The translations under genes and the position numbers were made by a program. From Streptomyces iakyrus (GTDB taxonomy: Bacteria > Actinomycetota > Actinomycetes > Streptomycetales > Streptomycetaceae), in the NCBI RefSeq assembly GCF_000717055.1, contig NZ_JNXI01000035.1:28112-92111 (forward strand): a stretch of 64,000 bases of DNA. Direction: 5' to 3'. Positions 24,809 to 34,130 of this stretch are shown piece by piece. The notes under the pieces were generated by a model. It saw nothing but the letters and a program-made list of their open reading frames with translations. It was not told the origin of the DNA and did no database searches. Each line of letters begins with the position of its first letter. Position 1 is the first letter of the stretch.

Positions 24809-26383
24809 TTATGCGGGGCTGGAGATCCGTTCACCGGACAGCTGATGAGCGTGCATGCACATAGGCCATGGCGGCGGCGTAAGAGTTCCGTCATCTCTCG
24901 CGGGGGTCATGACGCCGTCCTGACCCGTTGAATGGGGAGCTGCGGAAGCTCTCAGGAAATGAGGCAGGGCATGGCACGTATGCGGATGGTGCTGGGCAGG
25001 CCGCTGGTCATCGGCGCGCTGGCGGTGGCGGTCGTAGGCGTCGGTCTCGGGCTGTACTGGTTCCAGCCGTGGAAACTGTGGCAGGACGAGACCGTGCAGG
25101 AGGCTCTGCCCAGCGCCGTGGCCCCGACTGCACCCGAGGCCGGAGCGCCCTCCGCGTCGCCTTCCCCGGCTTCCCAGCCCCGGACGCTCGCGGGCGGCGC
25201 ATTGATCAGCCACGAGCACGCCACCTCGGGCAGTGTGAAGCTCGTACGGCTCGCCGACGGTTCCCATGTCGTACGGCTGGAGGACCTCGACACCAGCAAC
25301 GGCCCGGATCTGCGCGTGTGGCTGACCGACGCGCCGGTGAAGGAGGGACGGGCCGGCTGGGCCGATCACCGCGGTCTGCAGCATGTAACGGTGCGCCGGA
25401 TCGGCCGGGTTGGCTCCGGTCAGCTTGTGGATGCGTTCCAGGCGGTAGGTCAGGGCCCGCACGCTGAGGGTGAGACGGCGCGCCGCCTCGGCGGCCACGC
25501 AGCCGGAGTCGAAATAGGCGGTGAGGGTGTCCAGGAGGGGCTGGGCGCCGCCGCGGGCGGTGGTGAGCGGGCCGAGGGCGGCGAGGACGAGTTCGGCCAT
25601 GGCCTGCCGGTCGCGGGTGAGGACGGGGTAGACGAGCAGGTCGGCGGCGCGCAGGACCGGGTCCTCCAGTTCCAGGCGCTCGGCGAGTTCCAGGGCGTTG
25701 AGCGCCTCCTCGTAGGAGTGCACGACACCGCCGGGGCCGGGCTGGGGGCGGCCGATGGCGACCCGGCCGCCGTCGGTGGCGGCATGGGCCTGCTTCGCGA
25801 AGTGGGCGAGGACCTCGTCCTGGGGGCCGGGGGCGATGCACAGCAGCCGGCCGTCCTTGGTGGTGAGCAGGATGCTGCGGTCGCCGAAGCGTGCGATCAG
25901 GGCGCGTTCCACCTGGCGCGGGACGGGATCGCCCTCCTCGTAGGCGGTCGGGCCCTCGGCGACGGCGACGGCGTGGGCGTGTGAGAGACGCAGGCCGAAG
26001 CGTTCCGCGCGTTCGGCGAGGCGTCCGAGGTCGCTGCGGCCGTAGAGGAGGTCGTCGATGAACTCGCGGCGTGCGGCCTCCTCCTGCCGTACGGCCTGGC
26101 GCTGGGCGCGCTCGAAGCCCTCGGCGAAGGCGTCCGTCGCCTGCTGTACGGCGGCCAGGACGCTGTCGGCCGACGCCGCTCCGACCGGCCATGCGGCGCG
26201 TGCGGCGGTCAGATGCGCGTTGACCAGGGCCCGCAGTCCGTGTCCGGCGTCGGCCGCCTGTTCTCCCAGGGCCCGCCGGGAGGTGAGTTCTTCCCGGGTG
26301 AGGCGCCGACCCGAGGCCGCGACCTCGGCCAGTATCCGGGCATAGCCCTCCAGATAGTGCTCCGGAATCGCCAACTCCGCCAT
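24809..26383 (-). CDS. PucR family HTH regulator with a foreign C-terminal tail
   Basis: Native sequence covers about 340 residues from ATG 26381-26383. An N-terminal helical region is followed by a GGDEF-like PucR core (SHAHAVAVAEG to VVHSYEEALNALELAERL) and a C-terminal HTH_30 domain (FDSGCVAAEAARRLTLSVRALTYRLERI, then TGANPADPAHRYMLQTAVIG). Relatives end about ten residues after LQTAVIG. Here the frame instead enters antisense DM13 DNA near 25360 and reads on for about 184 codons to a stop at 24809. The HTH is intact, so DNA binding may survive. Divergent from the flotillin block and possibly its regulator. Confidence 0.72.
   Translation of the reverse strand: MAELAIPEHYLEGYARILAEVAASGRRLTREELTSRRALGEQAADAGHGLRALVNAHLTAARAAWPVGAASADSVLAAVQQATDAFAEGFERAQRQAVRQEEAARREFIDDLLYGRSDLGRLAERAERFGLRLSHAHAVAVAEGPTAYEEGDPVPRQVERALIARFGDRSILLTTKDGRLLCIAPGPQDEVLAHFAKQAHAATDGGRVAIGRPQPGPGGVVHSYEEALNALELAERLELEDPVLRAADLLVYPVLTRDRQAMAELVLAALGPLTTARGGAQPLLDTLTAYFDSGCVAAEAARRLTLSVRALTYRLERIHKLTGANPADPAHRYMLQTAVIGPAGPSLLHRRVGQPHAQIRAVAGVEVLQPYDMGTVGEPYELHTARGGVLVADQCAARERPGLGSRGRRRGGRSGLGCSRGHGAGQSLLHGLVLPQFPRLEPVQPETDAYDRHRQRADDQRPAQHHPHTCHALPHFLRASAAPHSTGQDGVMTPARDDGTLTPPPWPMCMHAHQLSGERISSPA
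24971..25360 (+). pseudogene. DM13-domain membrane-anchored protein, 3' half deleted
   Basis: From ATG 24971 (GAGG upstream) the protein has an N-terminal membrane anchor (PLVIGALAVAVVGVGLGLYWF), a Pro/Ala/Ser linker, and the start of a DM13 domain (GGALISHEHATSGSVKLVRL, RLEDLDTSNGPDLRVWLTDAP). It then stops matching after VKEGRAGW, where the family continues with the second half of the domain. From about 25361 the DNA is the 3' end of a pucR-like gene on the other strand, and the frame reads on as junk to a stop at 25984. Half of the DM13 domain is missing, so the product is probably inactive. Confidence 0.75.
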
Positions 26384-26527
26384 GGTTCCCCCGAGTTCTT
26401 GACGCGCCGCTGACGGCTTCTTAGCGGCTGACCGGCATGCAGACCCTAGACAACGCTGCCGGGAACCGGCAATGCGCCGGAGCGCACCCGGGGTGCAGCA
26501 TGGGTCGCGGGGAGCACTACGGGGGGA

Positions 26528-26565
26528 TTCCGGTGCCGGACATCGGCAGGTGCCCGGCACCGGAA
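26528..26565 (+). promoter_or_regulatory. Long inverted repeat upstream of the flotillin block
   Basis: TTCCGGTGCCGG (26528-26539) pairs perfectly with CCGGCACCGGAA (26554-26565), a 12-bp stem with a 14-nt loop that ends 64 bp before the first gene. It lies in the divergent region shared with the pucR-like gene and could be an operator or an mRNA leader hairpin. Confidence 0.45.
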
Positions 26566-26629
26566 CCCTGGACCGGCGATGCGCCGCCGACACGTTGACG
26601 GGTTGTCGAGGACAGGACAGGGGGACGGC

Positions 26630-27046
26630 ATGCGGACGTTGCTGTCGGTCGTCACCGGGCCGCCCACGATCCTCCTGACCACCGCCCTCGTCGTGCTGCT
26701 GTGCTTCTGGCTCCTCGTAGCCGCCGGTGTCACCTCGGTGGGCAGTTTCGACGCGGACGCGAACCTCCGTGCCTGGGGCATGGGCGGAGTACCCGTGGCG
26801 GTGGCGGTCTCCACGCTGACGGCCGTGGCCTGGTTCCTGAGCGTCGGGGGCGTCCTGCTGCTGGTCGCGTGCGCGCCGCCGTGTGCCGCCACCGGGCTGC
26901 TGCGCATGATCTGGCCCGTCACGGCGCTGCCCGTCGCATGGCGGCTGACCTGCCTGTTCGTGCGCCCCCTGCATCGGCTCTTCCCCGACGAACCCGGCCC
27001 GCCCGCACGCGGCCGCGCACGGCACCGCGCGGACCACGCCGCCTGA
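26630..27046 (+). CDS. YqiJ-like small membrane protein without OB-fold domain
   Basis: 138 residues. Two or three membrane segments (TILLTTALVVLLCFWLLVAAG; GGVPVAVAVSTLTAVAWFLS; a third near LLLVACAPP), a conserved GGVPVAVA-type turn, and FVRPLHRLFP at the membrane exit resemble the membrane half of YqiJ/NfeD-like proteins encoded next to flotillins. Those proteins usually continue into a C-terminal OB-fold of about 80 residues. Here the sequence ends in a short basic tail. ATG 26630 has GGGGA upstream. It is followed by the SPFH gene 71 bp downstream on the same strand, and probably forms a membrane complex with it. Confidence 0.6.
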   Translation: MRTLLSVVTGPPTILLTTALVVLLCFWLLVAAGVTSVGSFDADANLRAWGMGGVPVAVAVSTLTAVAWFLSVGGVLLLVACAPPCAATGLLRMIWPVTALPVAWRLTCLFVRPLHRLFPDEPGPPARGRARHRADHAA

Positions 27047-27117
27047 GCGGTGCGCCCGTCGGCCCTCGCCGCCGACCTCTCACGCTTCGACTCCTTCACG
27101 CCTCAAGGACGTATGCC

Positions 27118-29154
27118 ATGAATGCCATCCTCCTGGGCGTCGGCGTGCTCATCGCCGTCACCCTGCTCGCCCTGCTGCTCGTCTCGCGGCTGTTCCGCAA
27201 GGTGGAACAGGGCAAGGCGCTGATCGTCTCCAAGCTGCGGAAGGTCGACGTGACCTTCACCGGGCAGGTCGTGCTGCCCGTGCTGCACAAGGCCGAGGTG
27301 ATGGACATCTCGGTGAAGGCCATCGAGATCACCCGGACCGGCAAGGACGGCCTGATCTGCCAGGACAACATCCGGGCCGACATCCGGATCACGTTCTTCG
27401 TCAAGGTCAACAAGACGGTCGAGGACGTCATCAAGGTCGCGCAGGCCGTCGGCACCGCGCGGGCCAGCGACCGGGACACGCTGCAGGAACTGTTCCACGC
27501 GAAGTTCTCCGAGGCGCTGAAGACCGTCGGCAAGCAGCTGGACTTCACCGACCTGTACACCAAGCGCGAGGAGCTGCGGTACCGGATCATCGAGGTCATC
27601 GGCGTCGACCTCAACGGTTACCACCTGGAGGACGCCGCGATCGACTACCTGGAGCAGACGCCGGTCTCCCAGCTCGACCCGGCCAACGTCCTCGACGCCC
27701 AGGGCATCCGCAAGATCACCGAGTTGACGGCCGTGGAGCACGTGCGCACCAACGAGTTCCAGCGGCACGAGGAGAAGGAGATCACCCGGCAGAACGTCGA
27801 CGCCCGCGAGGCCATCCTGGAGCTGGAGCGCCGGCAGGCGGATGCGGAGATCAAGCAGAAGCGCGAGATCGCGACCGTACGGGCCCGGGAAGAGGCCGAG
27901 ACGGCGCGGGTGGTGGAGGAGGAGCGGCTGCGGGCCCAGGGCGCCTTCCTGGCCACCGAGGAGAAGCTCGGCGTGCAGCGCGAGAACCAGGCCCGCGAGA
28001 TCGCCGTCGCCGCGAAGAACCGCGAGCGGGTCATCGCCGTCGAGAGCGAGCGCATCGAGAAGGACCGGCTCCTCGAAGTCATCGGCCGGGAACGGGAGAC
28101 GCAGCTGACCCGGATCGCCGCCGAGAAGGAGGTCGAGGCGGAGAAGCGGGACATCGCCGAGGTCATCCGCGAGCGTGTCGCCGTGGACCGGACGGTCGCC
28201 GAGCAGGAGGAGTCCATCAAGAAGCTGCGGGCCGTGGAGGAGGCGGAGCGGCAGCGGCAGGCCGTGATCATCGCCGCCGAGGCCGAGGCGCAGGAGAAGC
28301 TGGTCAAGGACATCAAGGCCGCCGAGGCCGCCGAACAGGCCGCCACGCACCGTGCGTCCGAGGAACTGACCCTGGCCGAGGCCCGGTTGAAGACGGCCGA
28401 CCTCGACGCGCGGGCCAAGGTCCGCCTCGCCGAGGGCATCCAGGCCGAGGCGGCCGCCGAGGGGCTCGCCGCCGTCCAGGTCCGCGACAAGGAAGCCGAC
28501 GTCACCGAGAAGGCCGGCCGCGCGGAAGCCGCCGCCACCGAGGCCCGGCTGCGGGCCGAGGCGGAAGGCGCGCAGGCCCAGGCCCTCGCGGACGCCGCGG
28601 CCATCGGCGAGAAGCTCAAGGCCGAGGCCGAGGGACTGACCCAGAAGGCCGCCGCCATGGCCGCCCTCGACGACGCCTCGCGCGGCCACGAGGAGTACCG
28701 GCTGCGCATCCAGGCGGACAAGGAGATCCGCCTCGCCGGACTCGACGTGCAGCGGCAGGTCGCCGAGGCGCAGGCGACGGTGCTCGCCACCGGGCTGGAG
28801 AACGCCGACATCAACATCGTCGGCGGCGAGTCGGTCTTCTTCGACCGGCTGATGTCCTCGATCGCGCTCGGCAAGAGCGTCGACGGGTTCGTCCAGCACT
28901 CCGAGACCGCGCAGGCCCTGGCCCGGCCCTGGCTGGACGGCACCTCCAGCTTCACCGACGACCTGGGCCGCATCCTCGGCTCGGTCTCCACGGCCGACGT
29001 GCAGAACCTGACCGTCTCGGCCCTGCTGATGAAGCTGATGAAGACCGGCGGGACCGACGCGGGGCAGCTCCAGCGGCTGCTCGACCGGGCCGGCGAGCTG
29101 GGCCTGGCGGACAAGCCGCTCACCGCCCTGAACGGCAGCGCCGTCCACGCCTGA
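27118..29154 (+). CDS. Flotillin-like SPFH-domain protein (YqiK type)
   Basis: 678 residues. One N-terminal membrane anchor (AILLGVGVLIAVTLLALLLVSRLF), an SPFH domain to about residue 200 (KALIVSKLRKVDVTFTGQVVLP, GQDNIRADIRITFFVKV-like segments), then a very long Glu/Ala/Arg-rich coiled coil (about 210-560), and a C-terminal flotillin-type region (GGESVFFDRLMSSIALGKSVDG). Such proteins oligomerise on the membrane into scaffolds. The downstream gene encodes a giant AAA+ ATPase, separated by an 18-bp hairpin. ATG 27118 is chosen as the first Met before the anchor. Confidence 0.9.
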   Translation: MNAILLGVGVLIAVTLLALLLVSRLFRKVEQGKALIVSKLRKVDVTFTGQVVLPVLHKAEVMDISVKAIEITRTGKDGLICQDNIRADIRITFFVKVNKTVEDVIKVAQAVGTARASDRDTLQELFHAKFSEALKTVGKQLDFTDLYTKREELRYRIIEVIGVDLNGYHLEDAAIDYLEQTPVSQLDPANVLDAQGIRKITELTAVEHVRTNEFQRHEEKEITRQNVDAREAILELERRQADAEIKQKREIATVRAREEAETARVVEEERLRAQGAFLATEEKLGVQRENQAREIAVAAKNRERVIAVESERIEKDRLLEVIGRERETQLTRIAAEKEVEAEKRDIAEVIRERVAVDRTVAEQEESIKKLRAVEEAERQRQAVIIAAEAEAQEKLVKDIKAAEAAEQAATHRASEELTLAEARLKTADLDARAKVRLAEGIQAEAAAEGLAAVQVRDKEADVTEKAGRAEAAATEARLRAEAEGAQAQALADAAAIGEKLKAEAEGLTQKAAAMAALDDASRGHEEYRLRIQADKEIRLAGLDVQRQVAEAQATVLATGLENADINIVGGESVFFDRLMSSIALGKSVDGFVQHSETAQALARPWLDGTSSFTDDLGRILGSVSTADVQNLTVSALLMKLMKTGGTDAGQLQRLLDRAGELGLADKPLTALNGSAVHA

Positions 29155-29162
29155 CCCGCTCT

Positions 29163-29207
29163 CCCGGTCCGCAGCCGCCGCACAGGGGACGGCGGCTGCG
29201 GACCGGG
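29163..29207 (+). terminator. 18-bp hairpin between flotillin and AAA+ genes
   Basis: A perfect 18-bp inverted repeat (29163-29180 with 29190-29207) with a 9-nt loop begins 9 bp after the flotillin stop and ends 26 bp before the ATPase start. It is strong enough to act as a terminator, or as an mRNA-stabilising structure that sets the ratio of the scaffold to the ATPase. Confidence 0.75.
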
Positions 29208-29233
29208 TCCCCCGACATCCTGAGAGGCATGCC

Positions 29234-32200
29234 ATGACGACCGCCCCGCACACCGGCACGTACGACCCCGTGGACGCGGGCGCGTACGAGGTGCTGCGCG
29301 ACCGCCTCACCGCGCAGGCCGCCGAACTCGCCCGCCGCGCCGAGGCGCTCAACGCCCGCCGGAGCGAGGAGTTCGGCTCGACGAGGCTCGAGATCGCCGG
29401 CAGCGAGCGACTGCGCACGGAGCACGCCGCGGTGCCCCGGGACGTCGTCGCGGTGGGCGAGGTGCTGCTGTTCGGCCGCAACGGAGTCCCGAGCCGGGAG
29501 GCGGACACCCGCGTCGGCGACGTCCTGGCCCTGTACGACCGCGACCTGGAACGGCTGCCCGACGACGCCGTCCCCGGACTGCTCGACGACCCCGCGTTCC
29601 TGCGGGAGTTCGCCGCGCTGCACCGCTACTACCGACAGGCCCGCCTGCTCCGGCTGCGGCGCGTCACGGGCAAGCTGCTCGCCGTGTTCCGCACCGGCGA
29701 GAAGGCGGACGACACGCGGGTGCTGCGCTGGGCCCTGTCCGACGACGGACAGGCCAGGTTCCTCGACGCGCGGGGTGAGCGCGACCACGTCCTCCCGCCG
29801 TCCCACGACGTCGAATGGACCGACAGCACGCGTGAGGACCATGTCCTCGGACGGCACCCTCATGTCTCCGTGCGCGGCGAGGTGTTCGTCTCCACCGTCG
29901 GTGGCGTGCTGACCGTCAAGGCCGACGACGACACCGAAGTGGCGGAGGGCGTCTACACCGAGCCCGTCGACGAGCCGTTGCAGTCCCTGGCGGACGCGGA
30001 CATCGCGCACGCACGCGTGGGTCCTCTGATCCTGCTGCGCGTCCGCCCCTACAAGGAGGACACCGACCGCCACCTGGTGTTCAACACCCTCACCGGGACC
30101 GTCGTCCGCCTCGACGCCGTCGGCCGGGCGTGCCGCCGCCTGCCCGAGGACCAGGGGATCGTCTTCCCGGGCGGCTACCACCTGGCCACCGGCATCCACA
30201 AGACGTACGAACTCGACACGGCGGGCATGGAGTTCGAGCGGGAGATCCGCTCGCCCAACGGCGAGGACGTGCTCTACGCCTTCCACGGGCGCGCGGAGGG
30301 CCGCACCCTCCTCCTGCCGTACAACACGATCCGCAAGGAGATGGCAGCCCCCCTGACCTGCCAGGGCTGGGCGCTCTTCGACGACGGCGTGCTCGTCGTC
30401 CTGCGGGCCGGCACCGGCGAACCGCAGCGCGTCCACCCCGTGCAGCTGTGGAACTCCCCGTACGTCTCGGACACCCACGCCGCCGCCCAGCCGGCCGGCA
30501 GCGGCCCCCTGGCACGCGTCGGCAACGCCGACCTGGTGCGCGGCATCTCCGACTGCCTCTCCATCACCGGAGCCGTCGCCGACACGACTCCCACGCGCGA
30601 GGTGTACGAGGCGCTGCTGGCCGCCTGCGCCCGGACGGCGGACACCCATCACTGGCTGGCCGATCCCGACCTGGGCGACCTGCACACCCCGCTGGCCCAG
30701 CTGCGCGACACGGCCCGACAGGTCCTGGCCGAGTTCGAGACCGTCCAGGCCCTCACCCAGCAGGCCGAGGACGCGCTCGCCGAAGCCGCCGCGCGGGTCG
30801 CCGAGGTCGTACGCAGGCTGCGGGGCGAGGCCCCACGCGGCGCGGCGGACTGGGTGACCGGCCTGACCGAACTGCGCCGCGCGCAGGGCCATCTGCTCAC
30901 CCTCAAGGACATGCGGTACGCCGACACCGCCCGTATCGACGAACTCGCCGCCACCACCGCGTCCGACCTCGCCGCCTTCGGCCGGCGCGCCGTGGCGCAC
31001 CTCGCCCGCGAGGACGCCTTCGCCGACCACCACGCGGACGTCGAGCGGCTCGTCGCCGATGCCGGGGAGATCGCCACCGTGGCCGAGGCGGCGCCCGTCG
31101 CCGCCCGCATGGACGAACTCGCCGACGGGCTGCGCACGGTGACCGAGGTCGTCGCCGGCCTCGACATCGCCGACGCCACCGTCCGCACCGCGATCCTGGA
31201 GCGTGTCACCACCGTCCTCGGAGGCGTCAACCGCGCCCGCGCCGCTCTCGACGGCCGACGCCGCGAACTCCTCGACCGAGAGGGAAGAGCCGAGTTCGCC
31301 GCCGAGTTCGCCCTGCTCGGCCAGTCCGTCACCGGCGCGCTCACCGCCGCCGACAGCCCCGAGGCATGCGACGAGCAACTCGCCCGACTGCTGGTGCAGG
31401 TGGAGAACCTGGAGTCCCGGTTCGCCGAGTTCGACGACTTCCTCGCGACCCTCGCCGACAAGCGCGACGAGATCCACGAGACGTTCTCCGCCCGCAGGCA
31501 GACCCTCGCCGACGCCCGCGCCCGGCGCGCCGAGCGCCTGGCCGAGTCGGCGGCCCGCGTCCTCGGGGCCGTCGCCCGCCGGGCCGCCGCCCTGCCGGAC
31601 GCGGACGCCGTCACCACGTACTTCACCTCCGACCCGATGCCCGCCAAGGTCCGCCGCGTCGCCGGCGAACTGCGCGACCTGGGCGACCAGGTCAGGGCGG
31701 AGGAGCTGGACGGCCGCCTCAAGGCCGCCCGCCAGGACGCCCTGCGCGCCCTGCGCGACCGCACCGACCTCTACGCCGACGGCGGCCGCACGATCCGCTT
31801 CGGCGCCCACCGCTTCGCCGTGACCACCCAGCCTCTCGACCTCACCCTCGTCCCGCACGGCGACACCCTCGCCTTCGCCCTGACCGGCACCGACTACCGC
31901 TCCCCGGTCACCGACCCCGGCTTCACCGCCACCCGCCCGTACTGGGACCGTCCCCTGCCCTCGGAGTCACCCGAGGTCTACCGCGCCGAGCACCTCGCCG
32001 CCCGCCTGCTGGACGAGCACGGCCCCGAGGCCCTCGCGGCGGCCGACCTGCGCGCCCTGGTGCGGCAGGCCGCCGAGACGGCGTACGACGAGGGCTACGA
32101 ACGGGGGGTGCACGACCACGACGCGACCGCGATCCTCACCGCGCTGCTGCGCCTGCACGAGGGCGCCGGTCCGCTGCGCCACGAACCGGCTGCCCGCGCC

Positions 32201-34129
32201 ACCGCCCAGCTGTTCTGGGCGCACGGCACGACGGCCGAGGAGCGGCAGGACTGGACGCGGCGAGCGGTGTCCCTCGCCCGGGCCCGTGACACGTTCGGCC
32301 TGACGCCCGCGATCGCGGACCTGCGGCGGGAGCTGGCGGACGTCGCGGGCGGAGAAGCGGCGGCCGCCTACCTCTTCGAGGAACTGACCAGCGGCCCGCC
32401 CGGCTTCGTCATCAGCGCCTCCACCCGCACCCTGCTCGACAAGTTCCGCCGCACCGTGGGCACCTCGGCCTACGACGACGACCTCACCGCCCTCACCGAC
32501 CCGGCAGCCCGCCGGCAACTCGTCGAGGCGTGGCTGACGGCCTACGCATCCGCCACCGGCACCGACCTCCCCCCGGGCGACCTCGCCGAGGCGGTGGCCG
32601 CCGAGCTCTGCCCCGGCCTGACCCGCTACGAGTCCGACGCACCGCTCACCGAGACCGTCACGGGCCTCCTCGGCGTCCACCCCCGCATCACGGATCGCGC
32701 CCTCACGCTCCGGATCGACGAACTCCTCGCCCGCACCCGGCGGTTCCGCACCCAGGACGCCCCCGGCCACCGCGCCTACCAGCACCGTCGGACAGCCCTG
32801 GTGGACGCCGAACGGACCCGTCTGCGCCTGGACGACCACCGGCCCCGCGTGATGCCGGCGTTCGTACGCGGCAGGCTCATCGACGAGGTGTACCTTCCGC
32901 TGATCGGCGACAGCCTCGCCCGGCAGCTCGGCACCACGGGCGAGTCCAAGCGCACCGACTCCGGCGGCCTTCTCCTGCTCCTCTCCCCGCCCGGCTACGG
33001 TAAGACGACCCTCATGGAGTACGTCGCCGACCGGCTCGGGATGATCCTCGTGAAGGTCGACGGCCCGGCACTCGGCCACACCGTCACCTCGCTCGACCCC
33101 GCCGACGCCCCGAACGCCACCGCCCGCCAGGAGGTCGAGAAGATCAACTTCGCGCTGGCGGCGGGCAACAACACCCTGCTCTACCTCGACGACATCCAGC
33201 ACACCTCGCCCGAGCTGCTCCAGAAGTTCATCCCGCTCTGCGACGCCACCCGCCGCATCGACGGGGTGCGGGACGGCGCACCGCGCACCTACGACCTGCG
33301 CGGCAAACGCTTCGCCGTCTGCATGGCCGGCAACCCCTACACCGAGTCCGGCAGCCGCTTCCAGGTGCCCGACATGCTCGCCAACCGCGCCGACGTGTGG
33401 AACCTCGGCGACGTCCTGACCGGCAAGGACGACGTCTTCGCGCTGTCCTTCATCGAGAACGCCCTCACCGCCAACCCGGTCCTCGCCCCGCTCGCCGGCC
33501 GCGACCGCGCCGACCTCGACCAGCTCATCCGCCTGGCCCAGGGCGACCCGACGGCTCGCGCGGGCCGCCTGACGCATCCCTACGCCCCCGCGGAGCTGGA
33601 ACGGATCCTGGCCGTACTGCGCCACCTGCTGACCGCCCGGGAGACGGTGCTGGCCGTGAACGCGGCGTACATCGCCTCAGCGGCCCAGTCGGACACGACC
33701 CGCACGGAACCGCCCTTCCGGCTCCAGGGCTCCTACCGCACCATGAACAAGATCGCCCAGCGCGTCCAGCCCGTCATGAACGACCTCGAACTCGCCGCGC
33801 TGATCGAGGACCAGTACCGGGCCGAGGCGCAGACCCTCACGACGGGTGCCGAAGCCAATCTCCTCAAGCTGGCCGAACTGCGCGGCACTCTCACCGCCGA
33901 GCAGTCGGCCCGCTGGACCGAGCTGAAGGCGGCCCACGTCCGAGCCCAGTCGCTCGGCGGCCCCGAGGACGACCAACTCGCCCGGGCCGTCGCCGCCCTC
34001 GGTCTCCTGGCCGACCGGATCGCGGCCGTCGAGACGGCGATCAACCGGGCGGGCGACCCGCGACACCTGGTCACGAACCCCACGGCCCGGCACGCCGCAC
34101 GGCCGGTGCCGGGCGGTGGCGGGGGCTGA
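29234..34129 (+). CDS. Giant AAA+ ATPase (annotated in relatives as DNA repair ATPase) paired with flotillin
   Basis: 1631 residues. The N-terminal 450 residues form a globular region with repeated strand patterns (ILLRVRPYKEDTDRHLVFNTLTG type). Residues about 480-830 are helical and likely coiled coil. A middle region leads to a C-terminal AAA+ module: Walker A PPGYGKTT (Lys1257), Walker B LLYLDDIQ (Asp1319, Asp1320), sensor-like VCMAGNPYTESG, and a lid region with LQGSYRTMNKIAQRV. The family is usually labelled DNA repair ATPase, but that name rests on weak SMC-like similarity. Its consistent partner is a flotillin. Likely a membrane-scaffold-associated remodelling ATPase; substrate unknown. 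ATG 29234 has GAGAGG upstream. Confidence 0.85.
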   Translation: MTTAPHTGTYDPVDAGAYEVLRDRLTAQAAELARRAEALNARRSEEFGSTRLEIAGSERLRTEHAAVPRDVVAVGEVLLFGRNGVPSREADTRVGDVLALYDRDLERLPDDAVPGLLDDPAFLREFAALHRYYRQARLLRLRRVTGKLLAVFRTGEKADDTRVLRWALSDDGQARFLDARGERDHVLPPSHDVEWTDSTREDHVLGRHPHVSVRGEVFVSTVGGVLTVKADDDTEVAEGVYTEPVDEPLQSLADADIAHARVGPLILLRVRPYKEDTDRHLVFNTLTGTVVRLDAVGRACRRLPEDQGIVFPGGYHLATGIHKTYELDTAGMEFEREIRSPNGEDVLYAFHGRAEGRTLLLPYNTIRKEMAAPLTCQGWALFDDGVLVVLRAGTGEPQRVHPVQLWNSPYVSDTHAAAQPAGSGPLARVGNADLVRGISDCLSITGAVADTTPTREVYEALLAACARTADTHHWLADPDLGDLHTPLAQLRDTARQVLAEFETVQALTQQAEDALAEAAARVAEVVRRLRGEAPRGAADWVTGLTELRRAQGHLLTLKDMRYADTARIDELAATTASDLAAFGRRAVAHLAREDAFADHHADVERLVADAGEIATVAEAAPVAARMDELADGLRTVTEVVAGLDIADATVRTAILERVTTVLGGVNRARAALDGRRRELLDREGRAEFAAEFALLGQSVTGALTAADSPEACDEQLARLLVQVENLESRFAEFDDFLATLADKRDEIHETFSARRQTLADARARRAERLAESAARVLGAVARRAAALPDADAVTTYFTSDPMPAKVRRVAGELRDLGDQVRAEELDGRLKAARQDALRALRDRTDLYADGGRTIRFGAHRFAVTTQPLDLTLVPHGDTLAFALTGTDYRSPVTDPGFTATRPYWDRPLPSESPEVYRAEHLAARLLDEHGPEALAAADLRALVRQAAETAYDEGYERGVHDHDATAILTALLRLHEGAGPLRHEPAARATAQLFWAHGTTAEERQDWTRRAVSLARARDTFGLTPAIADLRRELADVAGGEAAAAYLFEELTSGPPGFVISASTRTLLDKFRRTVGTSAYDDDLTALTDPAARRQLVEAWLTAYASATGTDLPPGDLAEAVAAELCPGLTRYESDAPLTETVTGLLGVHPRITDRALTLRIDELLARTRRFRTQDAPGHRAYQHRRTALVDAERTRLRLDDHRPRVMPAFVRGRLIDEVYLPLIGDSLARQLGTTGESKRTDSGGLLLLLSPPGYGKTTLMEYVADRLGMILVKVDGPALGHTVTSLDPADAPNATARQEVEKINFALAAGNNTLLYLDDIQHTSPELLQKFIPLCDATRRIDGVRDGAPRTYDLRGKRFAVCMAGNPYTESGSRFQVPDMLANRADVWNLGDVLTGKDDVFALSFIENALTANPVLAPLAGRDRADLDQLIRLAQGDPTARAGRLTHPYAPAELERILAVLRHLLTARETVLAVNAAYIASAAQSDTTRTEPPFRLQGSYRTMNKIAQRVQPVMNDLELAALIEDQYRAEAQTLTTGAEANLLKLAELRGTLTAEQSARWTELKAAHVRAQSLGGPEDDQLARAVAALGLLADRIAAVETAINRAGDPRHLVTNPTARHAARPVPGGGGG

Positions 34130-34130
34130 G

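Larger units (their letters stand above)
24514..24970. other. Gene-free upstream region of the symporter, with palindromes
   Basis: 457 bp without a convincing gene, partly overlapped by the antisense tail of the PucR frame. The part from about 24720 to 24810 is noticeably A+T-richer than the surroundings and holds two inverted repeats annotated separately, so it is probably promoter and operator DNA for the symporter gene. Confidence 0.6.

Noticed and set aside
24624..24845. Small plus-strand frame in the symporter upstream region
   Set aside because: No ribosome site or codon bias. The region is better explained as promoter DNA with palindromes.
29120..31858. Long minus-strand frame (912 codons) opposite the AAA+ ATPase
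   Set aside because: Shadow of the ATPase gene; no ribosome site, no recognisable domain, and codon bias falls in the ATPase frame.
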